NCBI GenBank assembly: GCA_019637175.1 | Contig: JAHBWD010000041.1 | Span: forward strand, 1 to 64,000 | Reading direction: 5' to 3' | From: Labilithrix sp. | Lineage (GTDB): Bacteria; Myxococcota_A; Polyangia; Polyangiales; Polyangiaceae | DNA length: 64,000 nucleotides | Part shown: one piece after another, positions 52,062 through 63,902 of the stretch | Position numbering within the stretch: position 1 is the stretch's first letter | How the letters are laid out: each line of letters begins with the position of its first letter | Notes under the pieces: model-generated | What the model was told of the DNA's origin: nothing | What the model saw: the letters and a program-made list of their open reading frames with translations, nothing else | Database searches by the model: none | Position numbers and translations under genes: made by a program

Positions 52062-54296
52062 TCAGTCGACCAGCTTCGCGTCCACGATGACGTCGCCCTG
52101 GGCGAGCACCGACCAGTCGCCCTCGGCGCGCCCGACCCGGGTGTACTCACCCTCGAGGTGTGGCGTGCGCGAGAGCGTCACGAAGAGCTGGCTCGATCCG
52201 GTGTCGCGTCCCGCGAGCGCCATGCCGACGTCGAACGGCGCGAACGACACCGGCGACGTCTCGCAGCGCAGCGGCGTGCCCGAGCCGCCGTAGCCGTCGC
52301 CGTCGGGGTCGCCGAGCTGCACCACGAAGCCCGGCACCACGCGATGGACGACGATGCCTTTGTAGAACCCCGACCGAACGAGCGCGGCCAGGCGCGTCGC
52401 CGTCACCGGCGAGAGCTCGGGCTCGAGCACGAGGCTCACGCTCGCCGCGTCGGTCTCGAAGATCACCTTTTGCGGCTTCTCGAGCGTCTTGCCGATCTCC
52501 GCCGCAAGCGTCGCGCCTCCGTGCGCGTCGCACGCGGCGACGCTCTCACCGAGCGCGCGCAGCGCCTTCTGGGCGCGATCGCGGACGACCGCGTTGGCGT
52601 CGTTGCACGCGGCGGTGGCCGCGGCCTTGGCCTGAGGATGACGCACGCTCGCGGCGGCGTCGACGAGCGCCATCTTCGTTTCGAAGCGATCTTCCGGCCA
52701 TTTCTCGCTCAGGGCAGACGCGAGCGCCTTGTTCACGTCACGCGCGAGCTCTTGCGACGGGTTCGCGGTGGGCGGAGGCGCCTTGGGATCGAGCGCCGCT
52801 CGCTTCTCGCTCTCCGCGAGCACCATCGCGCGCTCGGGGTGCATGTGCAGCACCTCGGCGGCGGTCGCGACCAGGCCGCCCTTCTTCGACGCGAGCGCTT
52901 CGGCGAGGATCGGCGCCGCCGCGTCCCCGAGCTCGGGATGTTGCGCGATCGCCTCCACCGCCGCCTCGCGCACGCGGAGGTGATCGCTCTTCGCGAACGC
53001 GCGGAAGGCGTTCTTTCGCTCGCCGGTCAGCGGCCTCCGAAGCAGCGACGTGAGGCGCGCGCGCTGGGAGATCTCCGACGACTCCGCGTCACACTTGCGC
53101 AAGACCTCCGCGTCGTGCGCGCCGCGGGCGAGACCGAGCGCCGCCGCGCAGCGAAGCTCCGCGAGGCGACGCGCGAGCGCGGGCTTCGGCTCGGCAGGCG
53201 CCGCGATCGTCGAGATCGCGACGAGCGCGCGCTCCGCCTTCTTCGGCGGCTCGGGACCGAGCGCGCCGATCGTCGTCAAGAGGACGTGAAACTCACTCGC
53301 GGGTCCGAGGAGGGCAGAGATGGCGAGCGGATCCTTGTCCGGCGCGAGCCGCGCGAGCGCTTCGGCGGCGGCCGACTGACCAGGCTCGCCGAGCGTGCCG
53401 AGCACGCGCGCGGCCTCCGCGCGCTCGGCGGCGCTCGACGTCTTCGCGTCGACGACGACGCGCCCGAGCTCGGAAGCCGACTCGCGCGCGTGCTCGCGGC
53501 CGGTGCGCCCGAGCGTCTTGATCGCCAAGATCCGCGCGTCGCTCGGGCGGCCGAGCGCGCTCCGTGCGACCTCCATCACGCGGCTGCCGAAGGCCTCGCC
53601 CGCGTCGGCGCGCGAGAGCGCGTAGAACGCGAGATCGGACGGAGGCGAGGCCGACGCCGCCTCGAGCAGCGCCGTCATGGCCTGCGCGCCGAGCTGCTTG
53701 CGACGGGTCGCGAGATCGCCGAGGCCGAGGAGCGCGGGCTCGCGCCACGGACCTCCGCTCCCGAGGAGCGATGCGAGCACCTGCTCGCCGAGCGCGCCGC
53801 CGCCGCACCGGCCGATCGCGCGCGCGATCGCGACGAACGGATCGACCTCGGCCCGCGCGCCCGCGTCGCCGCGCTGCGCGGTCGCGAGGCTCGCGCCGCG
53901 CGCCGCGAGCATGCGCACGCTCGCCTCTTCCTTGCCTTTGCACGCGTGACCGAGGCCGTACGCGGCCCACGCGACGACCTCCGGATCTTCGTCGGCGAGG
54001 TGCGCCGAGAGCGCGTCGAAGCTCGGCGCGTCGGCGATGCGCGCGAGCGCGCGCGCGCTCCGACGTCGCGCGCGGACGTCGTGGCTCGTGCGGATCTCCG
54101 GAGGGACGTCCTTGGCGCGACGAAGGTCTTCGGCGCGCGCGAGGACCTCGGGATCGTAGGCGGCGCTCGTCGTCTTCGCGTGCGCGTCGCCCGGATCGGC
54201 GCCCGCGTCCGCCGGCGCCTGCGATCCGCGCGAGCAGCCCGCGAGCGCGACGAAGGCGAGCGCGTACGCGTACGCGTACCTGCCGACGACGCTCAA
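52062..54296 (-). CDS. HEAT-repeat lipoprotein with C-terminal cyclophilin domain
   Basis: A 744-residue exported lipoprotein. The start is TTG 54296, which overlaps the upstream stop (TTGA) and has GAGG upstream; the signal peptide contains three YA repeats (RYAYAYALAFVALAGC). Residues about 60-590 are HEAT-like helix pairs, for example SARALARIADAPSFDALSAH, DPEVVAWAAYGLGHAC and DHLRVREAAVEAIAQHPELG. The last 150 residues form a cyclophilin-type peptidyl-prolyl isomerase: VIFETDAASVSLVLEPELSP, FYKGIVVHRVVPGFVVQLGD, DPDGDGYGG and LFVTLSRTPHLEGEYT. Peptidyl-prolyl isomerisation of exported proteins in the periplasm, with HEAT repeats for client binding, is inferred. It is the second gene of a minus-strand operon. 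Confidence 0.85.
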   Translation of the reverse strand: MSVVGRYAYAYALAFVALAGCSRGSQAPADAGADPGDAHAKTTSAAYDPEVLARAEDLRRAKDVPPEIRTSHDVRARRRSARALARIADAPSFDALSAHLADEDPEVVAWAAYGLGHACKGKEEASVRMLAARGASLATAQRGDAGARAEVDPFVAIARAIGRCGGGALGEQVLASLLGSGGPWREPALLGLGDLATRRKQLGAQAMTALLEAASASPPSDLAFYALSRADAGEAFGSRVMEVARSALGRPSDARILAIKTLGRTGREHARESASELGRVVVDAKTSSAAERAEAARVLGTLGEPGQSAAAEALARLAPDKDPLAISALLGPASEFHVLLTTIGALGPEPPKKAERALVAISTIAAPAEPKPALARRLAELRCAAALGLARGAHDAEVLRKCDAESSEISQRARLTSLLRRPLTGERKNAFRAFAKSDHLRVREAAVEAIAQHPELGDAAAPILAEALASKKGGLVATAAEVLHMHPERAMVLAESEKRAALDPKAPPPTANPSQELARDVNKALASALSEKWPEDRFETKMALVDAAASVRHPQAKAAATAACNDANAVVRDRAQKALRALGESVAACDAHGGATLAAEIGKTLEKPQKVIFETDAASVSLVLEPELSPVTATRLAALVRSGFYKGIVVHRVVPGFVVQLGDPDGDGYGGSGTPLRCETSPVSFAPFDVGMALAGRDTGSSQLFVTLSRTPHLEGEYTRVGRAEGDWSVLAQGDVIVDAKLVD

Positions 54297-54766
54297 AGGA
54301 TCCTCACGGGCTTGCGCGCTTCGTTCATCGACGAGATCCACTCGCGGCCGCGCCAGTACGCCTTCTGGAGGGGCGTCGGCGAAGGCGGGTCGACCGCGCA
54401 GCCCTCGACCTCGAGGCCCGTCGCGCGGAAGAGGCGGACCGCGCGCGGCAGGTGCCACGTGCACGTCACGACGAGCACGCGAGAGACGCCGCGACGCGCG
54501 AGGAGCGCCGCGGCGAAGCGAGCGTTGTCACGCGTGTCGAGCGAGCAGCGCTCGCGGACGATCGCCGACGCCGGAACGCCGTCGTCGCGCATCATCCGGG
54601 CGATCTCGTCGGCCTCGACGCAGCCGCCCCAGGCGCGCCCGCCGCAAGCCACGGCGAGCGAGGCGCCCCGCGCGACGAACGCGGCCGACGCGGCGTGGGC
54701 CCTCCGCGCGAGGGCCGCGCTGCCCGCACGGCATCCGAGAACGCAGACGCCCATGGCGCGAGACAC
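54293..54766 (-). CDS. DUF218/YdcF-like protein
   Basis: A 157-residue protein of the YdcF/SanA (DUF218) family, whose members act in envelope or peptidoglycan processes or are of unknown function. The motif LAVACGGRAWGGCVEADEI and the strand LVVTCTWHLPRAVRLF with R--F--TGL are typical. It starts at ATG 54766 or slightly downstream (MGVCVLGCRAG) and lacks the N-terminal membrane helix found in many homologues. It is the first gene of the operon that includes the HEAT-cyclophilin, coaX and permease; its stop overlaps the next start. Confidence 0.75.
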   Translation of the reverse strand: MSRAMGVCVLGCRAGSAALARRAHAASAAFVARGASLAVACGGRAWGGCVEADEIARMMRDDGVPASAIVRERCSLDTRDNARFAAALLARRGVSRVLVVTCTWHLPRAVRLFRATGLEVEGCAVDPPSPTPLQKAYWRGREWISSMNEARKPVRIL

Positions 54767-54851
54767 GGCTCCTTACATAGCGAAACCGCTTGCTCGGGGC
54801 GAGCGCCCTTGACGCCCCCGTCGAAAAGGCCGTATCGATTCGAGCAGCGCG

Positions 54852-55694
54852 ATGCGGGTCACCTTTTGGGGCGTCCGAGGCAGCATTCCGAGCCCGGGAC
54901 CGGACACGGTCGGTGTCGGGGGGAACACGAGCTGCGTCGAGGTGCGGGCGGGCAAGCTCCTCCTCGTCTTCGACGGCGGCACGGGCCTGCGCTTGCTCGG
55001 CAAGACGCTCTTGAAGGAGATGCCCATCACGGCGCACCTCTTCTTCAGCCACGTCCACTGGGACCACATCCAGGGCTTCCCCTTCTTCGACCCTGCCTTC
55101 GTCGGCGGCAACTCCATCCACCTCTACGGCGGCAACAACGTCTCGCGCACGCTCGAAGAGACGCTCGCGGGCCAGATGGATCACCCGAGCTTCCCCGTCC
55201 ACCTGACGGACATGGCGGCGAAGATGATCTTCCACGACGTCCACGAGTTCACGCCGATCGAGCTCGACGCGGGCGACGGCACCAAGGCCACGATCACCGC
55301 GGCCCGCGGCAACCACCCCAACGGCGTCTGGGCCTATCGCGTCGACCACGGCGGGCGCTCCGTCATGTACGCGACCGACACCGAGCACTACGCCGTCGTC
55401 GATCAGCAGCTCCTCAAGCTCGCGAAGGACACCGACGTCCTCATCTACGACTCGCAGTACACGCCCGAGGAGTACGCGGGAACGGCAGGCTCGGGTGGCC
55501 CGAAGCTCGGCTGGGGCCACAGCACCTTCGAAGAGGCGGTCAAGCTCACGAGGGCCGCGGGCGTGAAGAGGCTCATCCTCTACCACCACGATCCGATGCA
55601 GAGCGACGCGGCGGTGGCAGAGAAGGAGCGGCGAGCGCGCGAGCTGTTCCCCAACTGCGAAGCCGCCCGCGAGGGCCTCAAGATCGAGCTCTGA
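54852..55694 (+). CDS. MBL-fold metallohydrolase
   Basis: A 280-residue metallo-beta-lactamase-fold enzyme. The metal site is H67-V-H69-W-D71-H72 in LFFSHVHWDHIQGFPFFD, followed by GNHPNGVWAYRVDHGGRSVM (His) and YATDTEH (Asp) and a terminal LILYHHDP. The N-terminus MRVTFWGVRGSIPSPGPDTV is typical of cyclic-nucleotide phosphodiesterase/PqqB-like members. No signal peptide. The substrate is not known; signalling nucleotides or small phosphodiesters are candidates. It is not packed with either neighbour and has its own promoter. Confidence 0.9.
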   Translation: MRVTFWGVRGSIPSPGPDTVGVGGNTSCVEVRAGKLLLVFDGGTGLRLLGKTLLKEMPITAHLFFSHVHWDHIQGFPFFDPAFVGGNSIHLYGGNNVSRTLEETLAGQMDHPSFPVHLTDMAAKMIFHDVHEFTPIELDAGDGTKATITAARGNHPNGVWAYRVDHGGRSVMYATDTEHYAVVDQQLLKLAKDTDVLIYDSQYTPEEYAGTAGSGGPKLGWGHSTFEEAVKLTRAAGVKRLILYHHDPMQSDAAVAEKERRARELFPNCEAAREGLKIEL

Positions 55695-55761
55695 GGCGCG
55701 ACGTCGTCTCTCGCGACGGATCGCGCAAGCGTTGCGCGCCCCGAGCGAGCCCTGGCGTTCG

Positions 55762-55792
55762 TTTGCGCGCAGCTTCTTCGCCCTAGCGCAAA
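55762..55792. promoter_or_regulatory. Inverted repeat in the sigma-factor leader
   Basis: TTTGCGC (55762-55768) and GCGCAAA (55786-55792) form a 7-base inverted repeat with a 17-base spacer, 147 bases before the sigma factor ATG. It is the most distinctive sequence in the 244-base gap. It may be a repressor site or RNA structure; nothing further can be read. Confidence 0.3.
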
Positions 55793-55938
55793 ATCGTCGT
55801 GAATTCGCGCGCGCGATCCTGGCATCGAGCGTGCACTATCCGGCGCTGCCTGGAGCGCGGGCCGCGGTTTCTGCCGCCCTGAAGCTCCACGAGCAAGACG
55901 TTCGCGTGCGGCTCGCGGCGAACGAGGAGGAGTGTTCC

Positions 55939-56751
55939 ATGAGCTCGACCTTCGAAGGCCAACGGGGTGATTCGCTTCGTGCTTATCGCTCGAGCCTCAC
56001 GAAGTACCACACGCTCGACAAGGAGACCGAGCGTGACCTCGCCAAGCGATGGGTGCTCGGCGATCAGAGGGCGGGCGCGCAGATCATCGAGGGCTGCCTC
56101 CCCTTCGTCGTCTCGATCGCGCTCGAGTATCGACGCTGGGGTGTCCCGCTCGAAGACATCATCCAACAAGGCAACCTCGGGCTGCTCAAGGCAGCGAAGA
56201 AGTTCGACCCGACGCGCGACTGCCGGCTCGCGACCTACGCCGCTTACTGGATCCGCGCGGAGATCCGCGAGTACGTCGTGCGCGCGTTCCGCGTCGTGCG
56301 CCTGGGCACGACCAAGGGCGAGCGCCGCGCGCTCCGGGCGTACCGCCGAACCAAGATCACCGATCCGGAGGCCCTCGCCGCGGTGTCGGGGTTGCCTGCC
56401 GAGCGCGTCCGCATGCTGCTCCCGCTGCTCAGCGGGCGCGAGGTGAGCCTCGACGCGGGCACGAGCGACATGCCTCCCGCGGTCGATCGGCTCCCCTCGA
56501 CCGCGCCGACGCCGGAAGACGAAGCCGCGCAGAGCGAGCACGTGCTGCGCGCGAGCCGCGCCGTCCGCAGCGCCGTGGGCGAGCTCGACGAGCGTGAGCG
56601 CATGATCGTCGAGGCGCGCTTCATGACGGACGATCCGCCGACGCTCCAGGAGCTCGGAAACCGCCTCGGCGTGAGCAAGGAGCGCGTGCGCCAGCTCGAA
56701 GAGCGAGCGCGTACGAAGCTTCGCGACGAGCTTGCCGATTTCGCCGCCTGA
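55939..56751 (+). CDS. RpoH-like sigma-70 family factor
   Basis: A 270-residue RNA polymerase sigma factor. ATG 55939 is chosen because GAGGAGG lies just upstream; upstream codons are not family-like. Region 2 is LPFVVSIALEYRRWGVPLED with IIQQGNLGLLKAAKKFDPTR and AAYWIRAEIREYVVRAFRVV, and region 4 is TLQELGNRLGVSKERVRQLE. RLGTTKGERRALRAYRR matches the RpoH-type motif after region 2 (VKIATTKAQRK in others), so it is assigned to the heat-shock group; RpoS-like activity is possible. It is followed by an S41 peptidase and a DUF3025 gene in the same direction. Confidence 0.85.
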   Translation: MSSTFEGQRGDSLRAYRSSLTKYHTLDKETERDLAKRWVLGDQRAGAQIIEGCLPFVVSIALEYRRWGVPLEDIIQQGNLGLLKAAKKFDPTRDCRLATYAAYWIRAEIREYVVRAFRVVRLGTTKGERRALRAYRRTKITDPEALAAVSGLPAERVRMLLPLLSGREVSLDAGTSDMPPAVDRLPSTAPTPEDEAAQSEHVLRASRAVRSAVGELDERERMIVEARFMTDDPPTLQELGNRLGVSKERVRQLEERARTKLRDELADFAA

Positions 56752-56801
56752 CCAAATCTCGCGGCCCTTCGCGTCGGCCTGCTACCCTTTTCCTTCCGAG
56801 G

Positions 56802-58682
56802 ATGCGGAAGCGCGGTTGGCTGCTGGGCGGCGCGGTACCGATGGCGATCATCGGCTGGGCGCTGCTCCGCACGCCCGCGGCGGCGCCCCCGGCGCCGCCC
56901 GAGGTCGTCGCCGCGCCGTCGATCACGACGCCGCGCGTCGACCCGCCGGAAGACACCCACGACGACGAGCGCTCGTACGTCTTCCGCATTCCGTCGGGCG
57001 AGCCGACGTCGCTCACCTGCGAGGAGGCGCGCTCGATCGTCGAGCAAGTGCGCGCCGGCCTCGCCTACGCGCCGGAGCCGGTGCGCGCGCCGACGTTCGC
57101 CGCGTGGGCCGCGGATTGGCTCGATCCCCACGGCCTCTTGAGCCTCTCGAAGGACGCGCCGACCGCGCGCGCGCTCGCGCGCGTCGGCCCCGAGCTGCTC
57201 GCCGACATCGAAGGGCGACGGCGCCGCTCGTGCGAGTCGGCGCTCGCGCCCGCGGCCACGCTCGAACAGTGGGCGGGCGAGCTTCGCGAAGCGTTCGATC
57301 GTGGGCGCGCCGCGGCGGCCGCGAAGGAGCCGCCGTCCGAGGTCGAGGCGCGAGCCGCGGCGCTCGAGCCGCTCCCTCCCACCGGCGCCGCGCGCGAGGT
57401 CGCGACGGAGCTCGGGCGGCGCGTCGGCGCGTTCGAAGTCGCGCACGGTCCGGCCTCGCGCGTCTACGCCGACGAAGCTCGCCGCCGATTCTTCCCGCCG
57501 CTCGACAAGAACGGATGGGCGCGCGTCGTCCTCGCGTCGGCGGTGCGCGCGTATGTTCCCCTGGTCGATCCGCACGGCGAGTGGGCGCCGTTCGACGAGG
57601 AGTCCCGCATCTACGAGGTCGATCTCGCGTCGCGCCCACCCTCGCGCCTCTGGGGGCGCGCCGTCCCCACGGCGATCGGCGTTCACGTGACGGACTCGGC
57701 CTCCCCGCCTCTCGCGATCGACGACGTCGTTCTCTCGGTCTCGCGCGTGGCGACGGCGGGGCTTCCTCTCGAGCAAGTCGATCAGCTCGGCTTCGCGACG
57801 AGCGACGCGAAGACGCCGCTCTCGGCGGTGGTCCTTCGAAACGGCGAGATCCTCACCGTCGAGCTCGGCAAGACCGACGACGCGCGCGCGCCGGCGCGCA
57901 GCGGCGTCGATCTGCCCTCCGAGCGCGTCGCGTACGGCGACGGCGACGCGATCATCGTCGAGATCAAGGACGTCCGCGACGATCTGGGCGACGAGCTCGC
58001 CGCGCTCGTCGCGACGGAGCGCGAGCGCGGGCCGCGAAAGCTCACCGGCGTCGTCCTCGATCTGCGAGGCAACGGCGGAGGATCGACCGACGGCGCGCTC
58101 GGCGCCCTCGCGCTCTTCCTCCCCGGCGCGCCGCTCTTCGCGATGAAGCGGCGCGACGGCACCATCGAGATCGACCGCGCGCCCGTGCCGCGTGAAAAGG
58201 ATCGATGGCCGGGTCCCGTGGCGACGCTCGTCGACGCGACGACCGCGAGCGCCGCGGAGATGATCGCCGGCGCGCTCGCCACGTACCGTCGCGGGCCGAG
58301 CGTGGGCACCGCAACCTTCGGCAAGGGCTGCGCGCAAGAGTACGTCGACGACGACGCGCACGCCGGTGTCCTCCGCCTCACGACGCTGGTCTATGCGCTC
58401 CCCGACGGCACGCCCGTGCAGCGCGTCGGCCTGGTTCCGCAGATCCGCTTTCCCTTCGCCTCGACCGGCGACACGTCGGGCGAACGCGAGGCGAAGCTCC
58501 CCCACTCCGCGCCCGCGTGGCGCGGGCCCGATCTGCGCGATCCGGCGACGCTCAAGGCCGCGGAGACGCCGTGGCCGGCGCTCGGCGCGACGGGAAACGT
58601 CGGACCGTGCAAGGACGCCGACGTCTGCCGCGCGTTGCGTCTCCTCGGCGTGCCGAAGCGAACGCCGGTCGCCAAACACTGA
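56802..58682 (+). CDS. S41-family serine peptidase (tail-specific protease-like)
   Basis: A 626-residue membrane-anchored protease. The N-terminal signal anchor is WLLGGAVPMAIIGWALL. The S41 domain contains a PDZ-like segment (VDPHGEWAPFDEESR) and the catalytic motif LDLRGNGGGSTDGALGAL with the nucleophile region DATTASAAEMIAGALATYR; the last Ser (in SAAE) is the likely nucleophile, and GTATFGKGCAQEY is the Lys block. Such proteases process periplasmic proteins or anti-sigma factors. It has a 50-base gap to the sigma gene, so it may be under the same heat-shock or stress control. Confidence 0.85.
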   Translation: MRKRGWLLGGAVPMAIIGWALLRTPAAAPPAPPEVVAAPSITTPRVDPPEDTHDDERSYVFRIPSGEPTSLTCEEARSIVEQVRAGLAYAPEPVRAPTFAAWAADWLDPHGLLSLSKDAPTARALARVGPELLADIEGRRRRSCESALAPAATLEQWAGELREAFDRGRAAAAAKEPPSEVEARAAALEPLPPTGAAREVATELGRRVGAFEVAHGPASRVYADEARRRFFPPLDKNGWARVVLASAVRAYVPLVDPHGEWAPFDEESRIYEVDLASRPPSRLWGRAVPTAIGVHVTDSASPPLAIDDVVLSVSRVATAGLPLEQVDQLGFATSDAKTPLSAVVLRNGEILTVELGKTDDARAPARSGVDLPSERVAYGDGDAIIVEIKDVRDDLGDELAALVATERERGPRKLTGVVLDLRGNGGGSTDGALGALALFLPGAPLFAMKRRDGTIEIDRAPVPREKDRWPGPVATLVDATTASAAEMIAGALATYRRGPSVGTATFGKGCAQEYVDDDAHAGVLRLTTLVYALPDGTPVQRVGLVPQIRFPFASTGDTSGEREAKLPHSAPAWRGPDLRDPATLKAAETPWPALGATGNVGPCKDADVCRALRLLGVPKRTPVAKH

Positions 58683-58695
58683 GCGCGGTGGAGCG

Positions 58696-59400
58696 ATGCG
58701 AACGCTTCGTCAGGCGCGGATCGAGCAGACGGCGTTCCTGCCGCGCTTCTTCGAGGCGAGCGAGCTCTTCGCGCCGATCGCGCGCGCGGCGCGAACCTTC
58801 GCGAGGCACGACGACTGGCCGCGCGTCGAAGACTACGGTCTCGCCTTCGCCGCCCCGCCGCCGGTGCGCTTCGTCGCTGCCGCGCCGCGCCCTCGACGGC
58901 GGCGCGGCGCTCCTCTCGTCGCTTCGCCCGACGATCGCTACGACGCCAAGATCGCCCTTCGCCGCGAGGTCTCGACCCGCGCGCGATCATGGCACGACTT
59001 CTTGAACGCCCTCGTGTGGGCGTCGTTTCCCCGCGCGAAGCTCGCGCTCCACACGCGGCAGCACCGCGCGATCGGCGCGTGGGCCCCGCCGGGCACGGCG
59101 CGGCTCCCGAACGCGCGGACGCGCGAGCTCGACGCGCTCGCGCTCATCGACGAGGGCGCGGTGATCGTCCTCCGAGACGCGACCGAGGAGCGCTCGGCGA
59201 TCTTCGGTCACGCGCTCTACGAAGGCCTCGTGCTCGAGAACCGATCGATGATCGCGCGCGCCGTCGTCTTCGACGCGCCTGCGCTTCCTCGCACGCTCGA
59301 AGATCTCGTCGCAGCCGCCGACGAAGCGCTCGCCGCGGCGCTCTCCGATCCCGCGCAGCTCGCGCACCCGGAAGAGCTCCCTCGGCGCGCGGTCGCCTGA
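58696..59400 (+). CDS. DUF3025-family protein
   Basis: A 234-residue soluble protein of the DUF3025 family (function unknown). The diagnostic central block is YDAKIALRREVSTRARSWHD and FLNALVWASFPRAKLALHTR, followed by ELDALALIDEGAVIVL. The N-terminal 90 residues are Arg/Ala-rich. ATG 58696 follows GGTGGAG at a good distance and is 13 bases after the S41 stop. No catalytic site is recognised. The gene is the third of the sigma factor-peptidase-DUF3025 run, so it may share stress regulation, and it converges on the PhnD-like gene. Confidence 0.85.
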   Translation: MRTLRQARIEQTAFLPRFFEASELFAPIARAARTFARHDDWPRVEDYGLAFAAPPPVRFVAAAPRPRRRRGAPLVASPDDRYDAKIALRREVSTRARSWHDFLNALVWASFPRAKLALHTRQHRAIGAWAPPGTARLPNARTRELDALALIDEGAVIVLRDATEERSAIFGHALYEGLVLENRSMIARAVVFDAPALPRTLEDLVAAADEALAAALSDPAQLAHPEELPRRAVA

Positions 59401-59405
59401 GACCC

Positions 59406-60215
59406 TCAGTCGAAGAGGCCGCGCGCCGAGGCCATCTCGAGGGCGCTCTTCAGCGCGTCGTAACCAGGCGCGAGCCCCTCGCGGAGCTCGTCGCCTCCGA
59501 AGAGCTCGCGGAGCGCGGCGGTCATCGCCGCGACCTTGCCGGCCGCGCGGAGCGCGCCGAGCACCTTCTCGCGTACTTCTTCCTGAAGCTCCTTGCGCGC
59601 GGCGATCACGTCCGGCGGGATCGCGCCGAACGTCGCGATCACGCGGACCTCCGCGCCCGCGACCTCCGACCACGCGCCCGAGCTCTCCGGGCCCTCCGAT
59701 CCTTCGCGCGCGTACGTGCCGACGACGTCGCACGCCCCTTCGACGAGCGCCTGCACCGCGGCGCGATGCGTGCCGTGGAACGTCTCGGTGCGGAAGGCGG
59801 TGCGCGGATCGATCCCGAGGAGCGCGAGCTTCATTCGCGGCAGCACGAAGCCGGCGGCGCTCCACGGATCGACCCATCCGGCGCGGCTCCCGCGGAGCGC
59901 GTCGATCGTCTTGATGCGCGAGTCGGCCCGCACGACGAGCGCGGCCTCGTATGCGCTCTTGCCGCCGCGCATGATGCTTCCGAGCGGGACGACCGCGTCC
60001 GCGAGGCGGACGAAGACGATCGGTGGGAGCCAGGCGACGTCGACCCTCCCTTCGCGGACGTCCGTGGCGAGCGCTTCGTAGGAAGCCGCGCTCCTCCGCT
60101 CGATCGCGAGCGACGCCTGCTCGCCGACGATGCGGGTCATCGCGTCGACGCGCTCGGCGAGCTCGGTCGCCGCGGCGGGGACGACGAGGCCGAACACGAT
60201 GCGCGAGGACGTCAC
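59406..60215 (-). CDS. PhnD/SsuA/THI5-type substrate-binding protein
   Basis: A 269-residue substrate-binding fold of the phosphonate/PhnD group. From GTG 60215 it starts with VTSSRIVFGLVVPAAA; no signal peptide is seen, so it may be cytoplasmic or the start may be wrong. The pocket-forming strand DVAWLPPIVFVRLADAVVPL and the loop GSRAGWVDPWSAAGFVLPRM are typical of the family, as is GACDVVGTYAREG. No ABC permease or ATPase is next to it, which is unusual. It is separated by 14 bases from a TSUP permease in the same direction, so the two could form an unusual uptake or sensing pair. Confidence 0.7.
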   Translation of the reverse strand: MTSSRIVFGLVVPAAATELAERVDAMTRIVGEQASLAIERRSAASYEALATDVREGRVDVAWLPPIVFVRLADAVVPLGSIMRGGKSAYEAALVVRADSRIKTIDALRGSRAGWVDPWSAAGFVLPRMKLALLGIDPRTAFRTETFHGTHRAAVQALVEGACDVVGTYAREGSEGPESSGAWSEVAGAEVRVIATFGAIPPDVIAARKELQEEVREKVLGALRAAGKVAAMTAALRELFGGDELREGLAPGYDALKSALEMASARGLFD

Positions 60216-60229
60216 GGCGCGTGAGCGTA

Positions 60230-60976
60230 TCAGACCAGATCCCACGCCATCTTCAGAACGAGCGTCGTCACGACGAGGAGCACGATGAAGCGCACGAAGC
60301 GATCGCCACGCTTGACCGCGAGGCGCGCGCCGACGAACGCGCCGGCCGCGTTCGCCGCGGCCATCGGGAGCGCGATGCGCCAGAGCACCGCGCCGCGCGA
60401 CGCGAAGAGCGCGAGCGCCGCGAGGTTCGACGCGAGGTTCGTGACCTTCGCGTTGCCCGACGCGCGCGTGAGCGAATCGCCGAACAGGAGCACGAACGCG
60501 ACGATCAACATCGATCCGACGCCGGGCCCGAAGAACCCGTCGTAGAAGCCGAGCGCGAACGTGACCGGACCGAGGGCCGCCATCGCCCACGCGCGCGCCT
60601 CGCCTCCGGGCTTGCGTGGATACGACACGATGCCCGCCGCGACGAGCAAGAGCACGAGCACGACGGGCTTGAGCGGCTCGGGGCGAATCAGGAGGAGCAC
60701 CTGCGCGCCGGCGAGCGATCCCACGAAGCCGCAAGCGAACGCGATCGGGGCGCGCCGCTTGTCGATGCCGTCGCGCATCCAGAACGACGTGAACGAGCTC
60801 ACCGCGCCGAAGGAGGCCTGACCCTTGTTCGTCGCCAGCGCGACTTGCGGCGGCAGGCCCGCGGCGAGCAGCGCAGGCACGGTCATGAGGCCGCCGCCTC
60901 CGGCGATCGCGTCGACGAGCCCCGCGGCGAACGCCGCGAGCGCGAGCAGGGCGATCACGCCGGTGGAGACCTCCAC
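60230..60976 (-). CDS. TSUP (TauE/SafE) family anion permease
   Basis: A 248-residue inner-membrane permease of the TauE/SafE family that moves organic or inorganic sulfur anions. Eight hydrophobic helices are visible, including the family motif AGLVDAIAGGGGLMTVPALL and ATNKGQASFGAVSSFTSFWM and the repeated half GFYDGFFGPGVGSMLIVAFV with NAKVTNLASNLAALALF. Ends LVLKMAWDLV. Start at ATG 60976, 11 bases after the radical SAM stop. A sulfur-related role for the operon is suggested by the PhnD-like protein following it. Confidence 0.9.
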   Translation of the reverse strand: MEVSTGVIALLALAAFAAGLVDAIAGGGGLMTVPALLAAGLPPQVALATNKGQASFGAVSSFTSFWMRDGIDKRRAPIAFACGFVGSLAGAQVLLLIRPEPLKPVVLVLLLVAAGIVSYPRKPGGEARAWAMAALGPVTFALGFYDGFFGPGVGSMLIVAFVLLFGDSLTRASGNAKVTNLASNLAALALFASRGAVLWRIALPMAAANAAGAFVGARLAVKRGDRFVRFIVLLVVTTLVLKMAWDLV

Positions 60977-60987
60977 GTCCAGGCCGC

Positions 60988-63837
<2,850 letters not shown>

Positions 63838-63902
63838 CTCAGCGTCTTTCTAAGCGGATCCGGCGGAAACGCAAGCGCATCGCGCGTGCTAGGCTTGGCG
63901 GC

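Noticed and set aside
54260..54282. GCGTAC triple repeat as a regulatory element
   Set aside because: It is the coding sequence for the YAYAYA part of the HEAT-cyclophilin signal peptide.
59406..60734. A long 442-codon form of the PhnD-like protein
   Set aside because: Upstream codons overlap the TSUP gene and are low-complexity Arg/Ala; the family-like part begins at GTG 60215.
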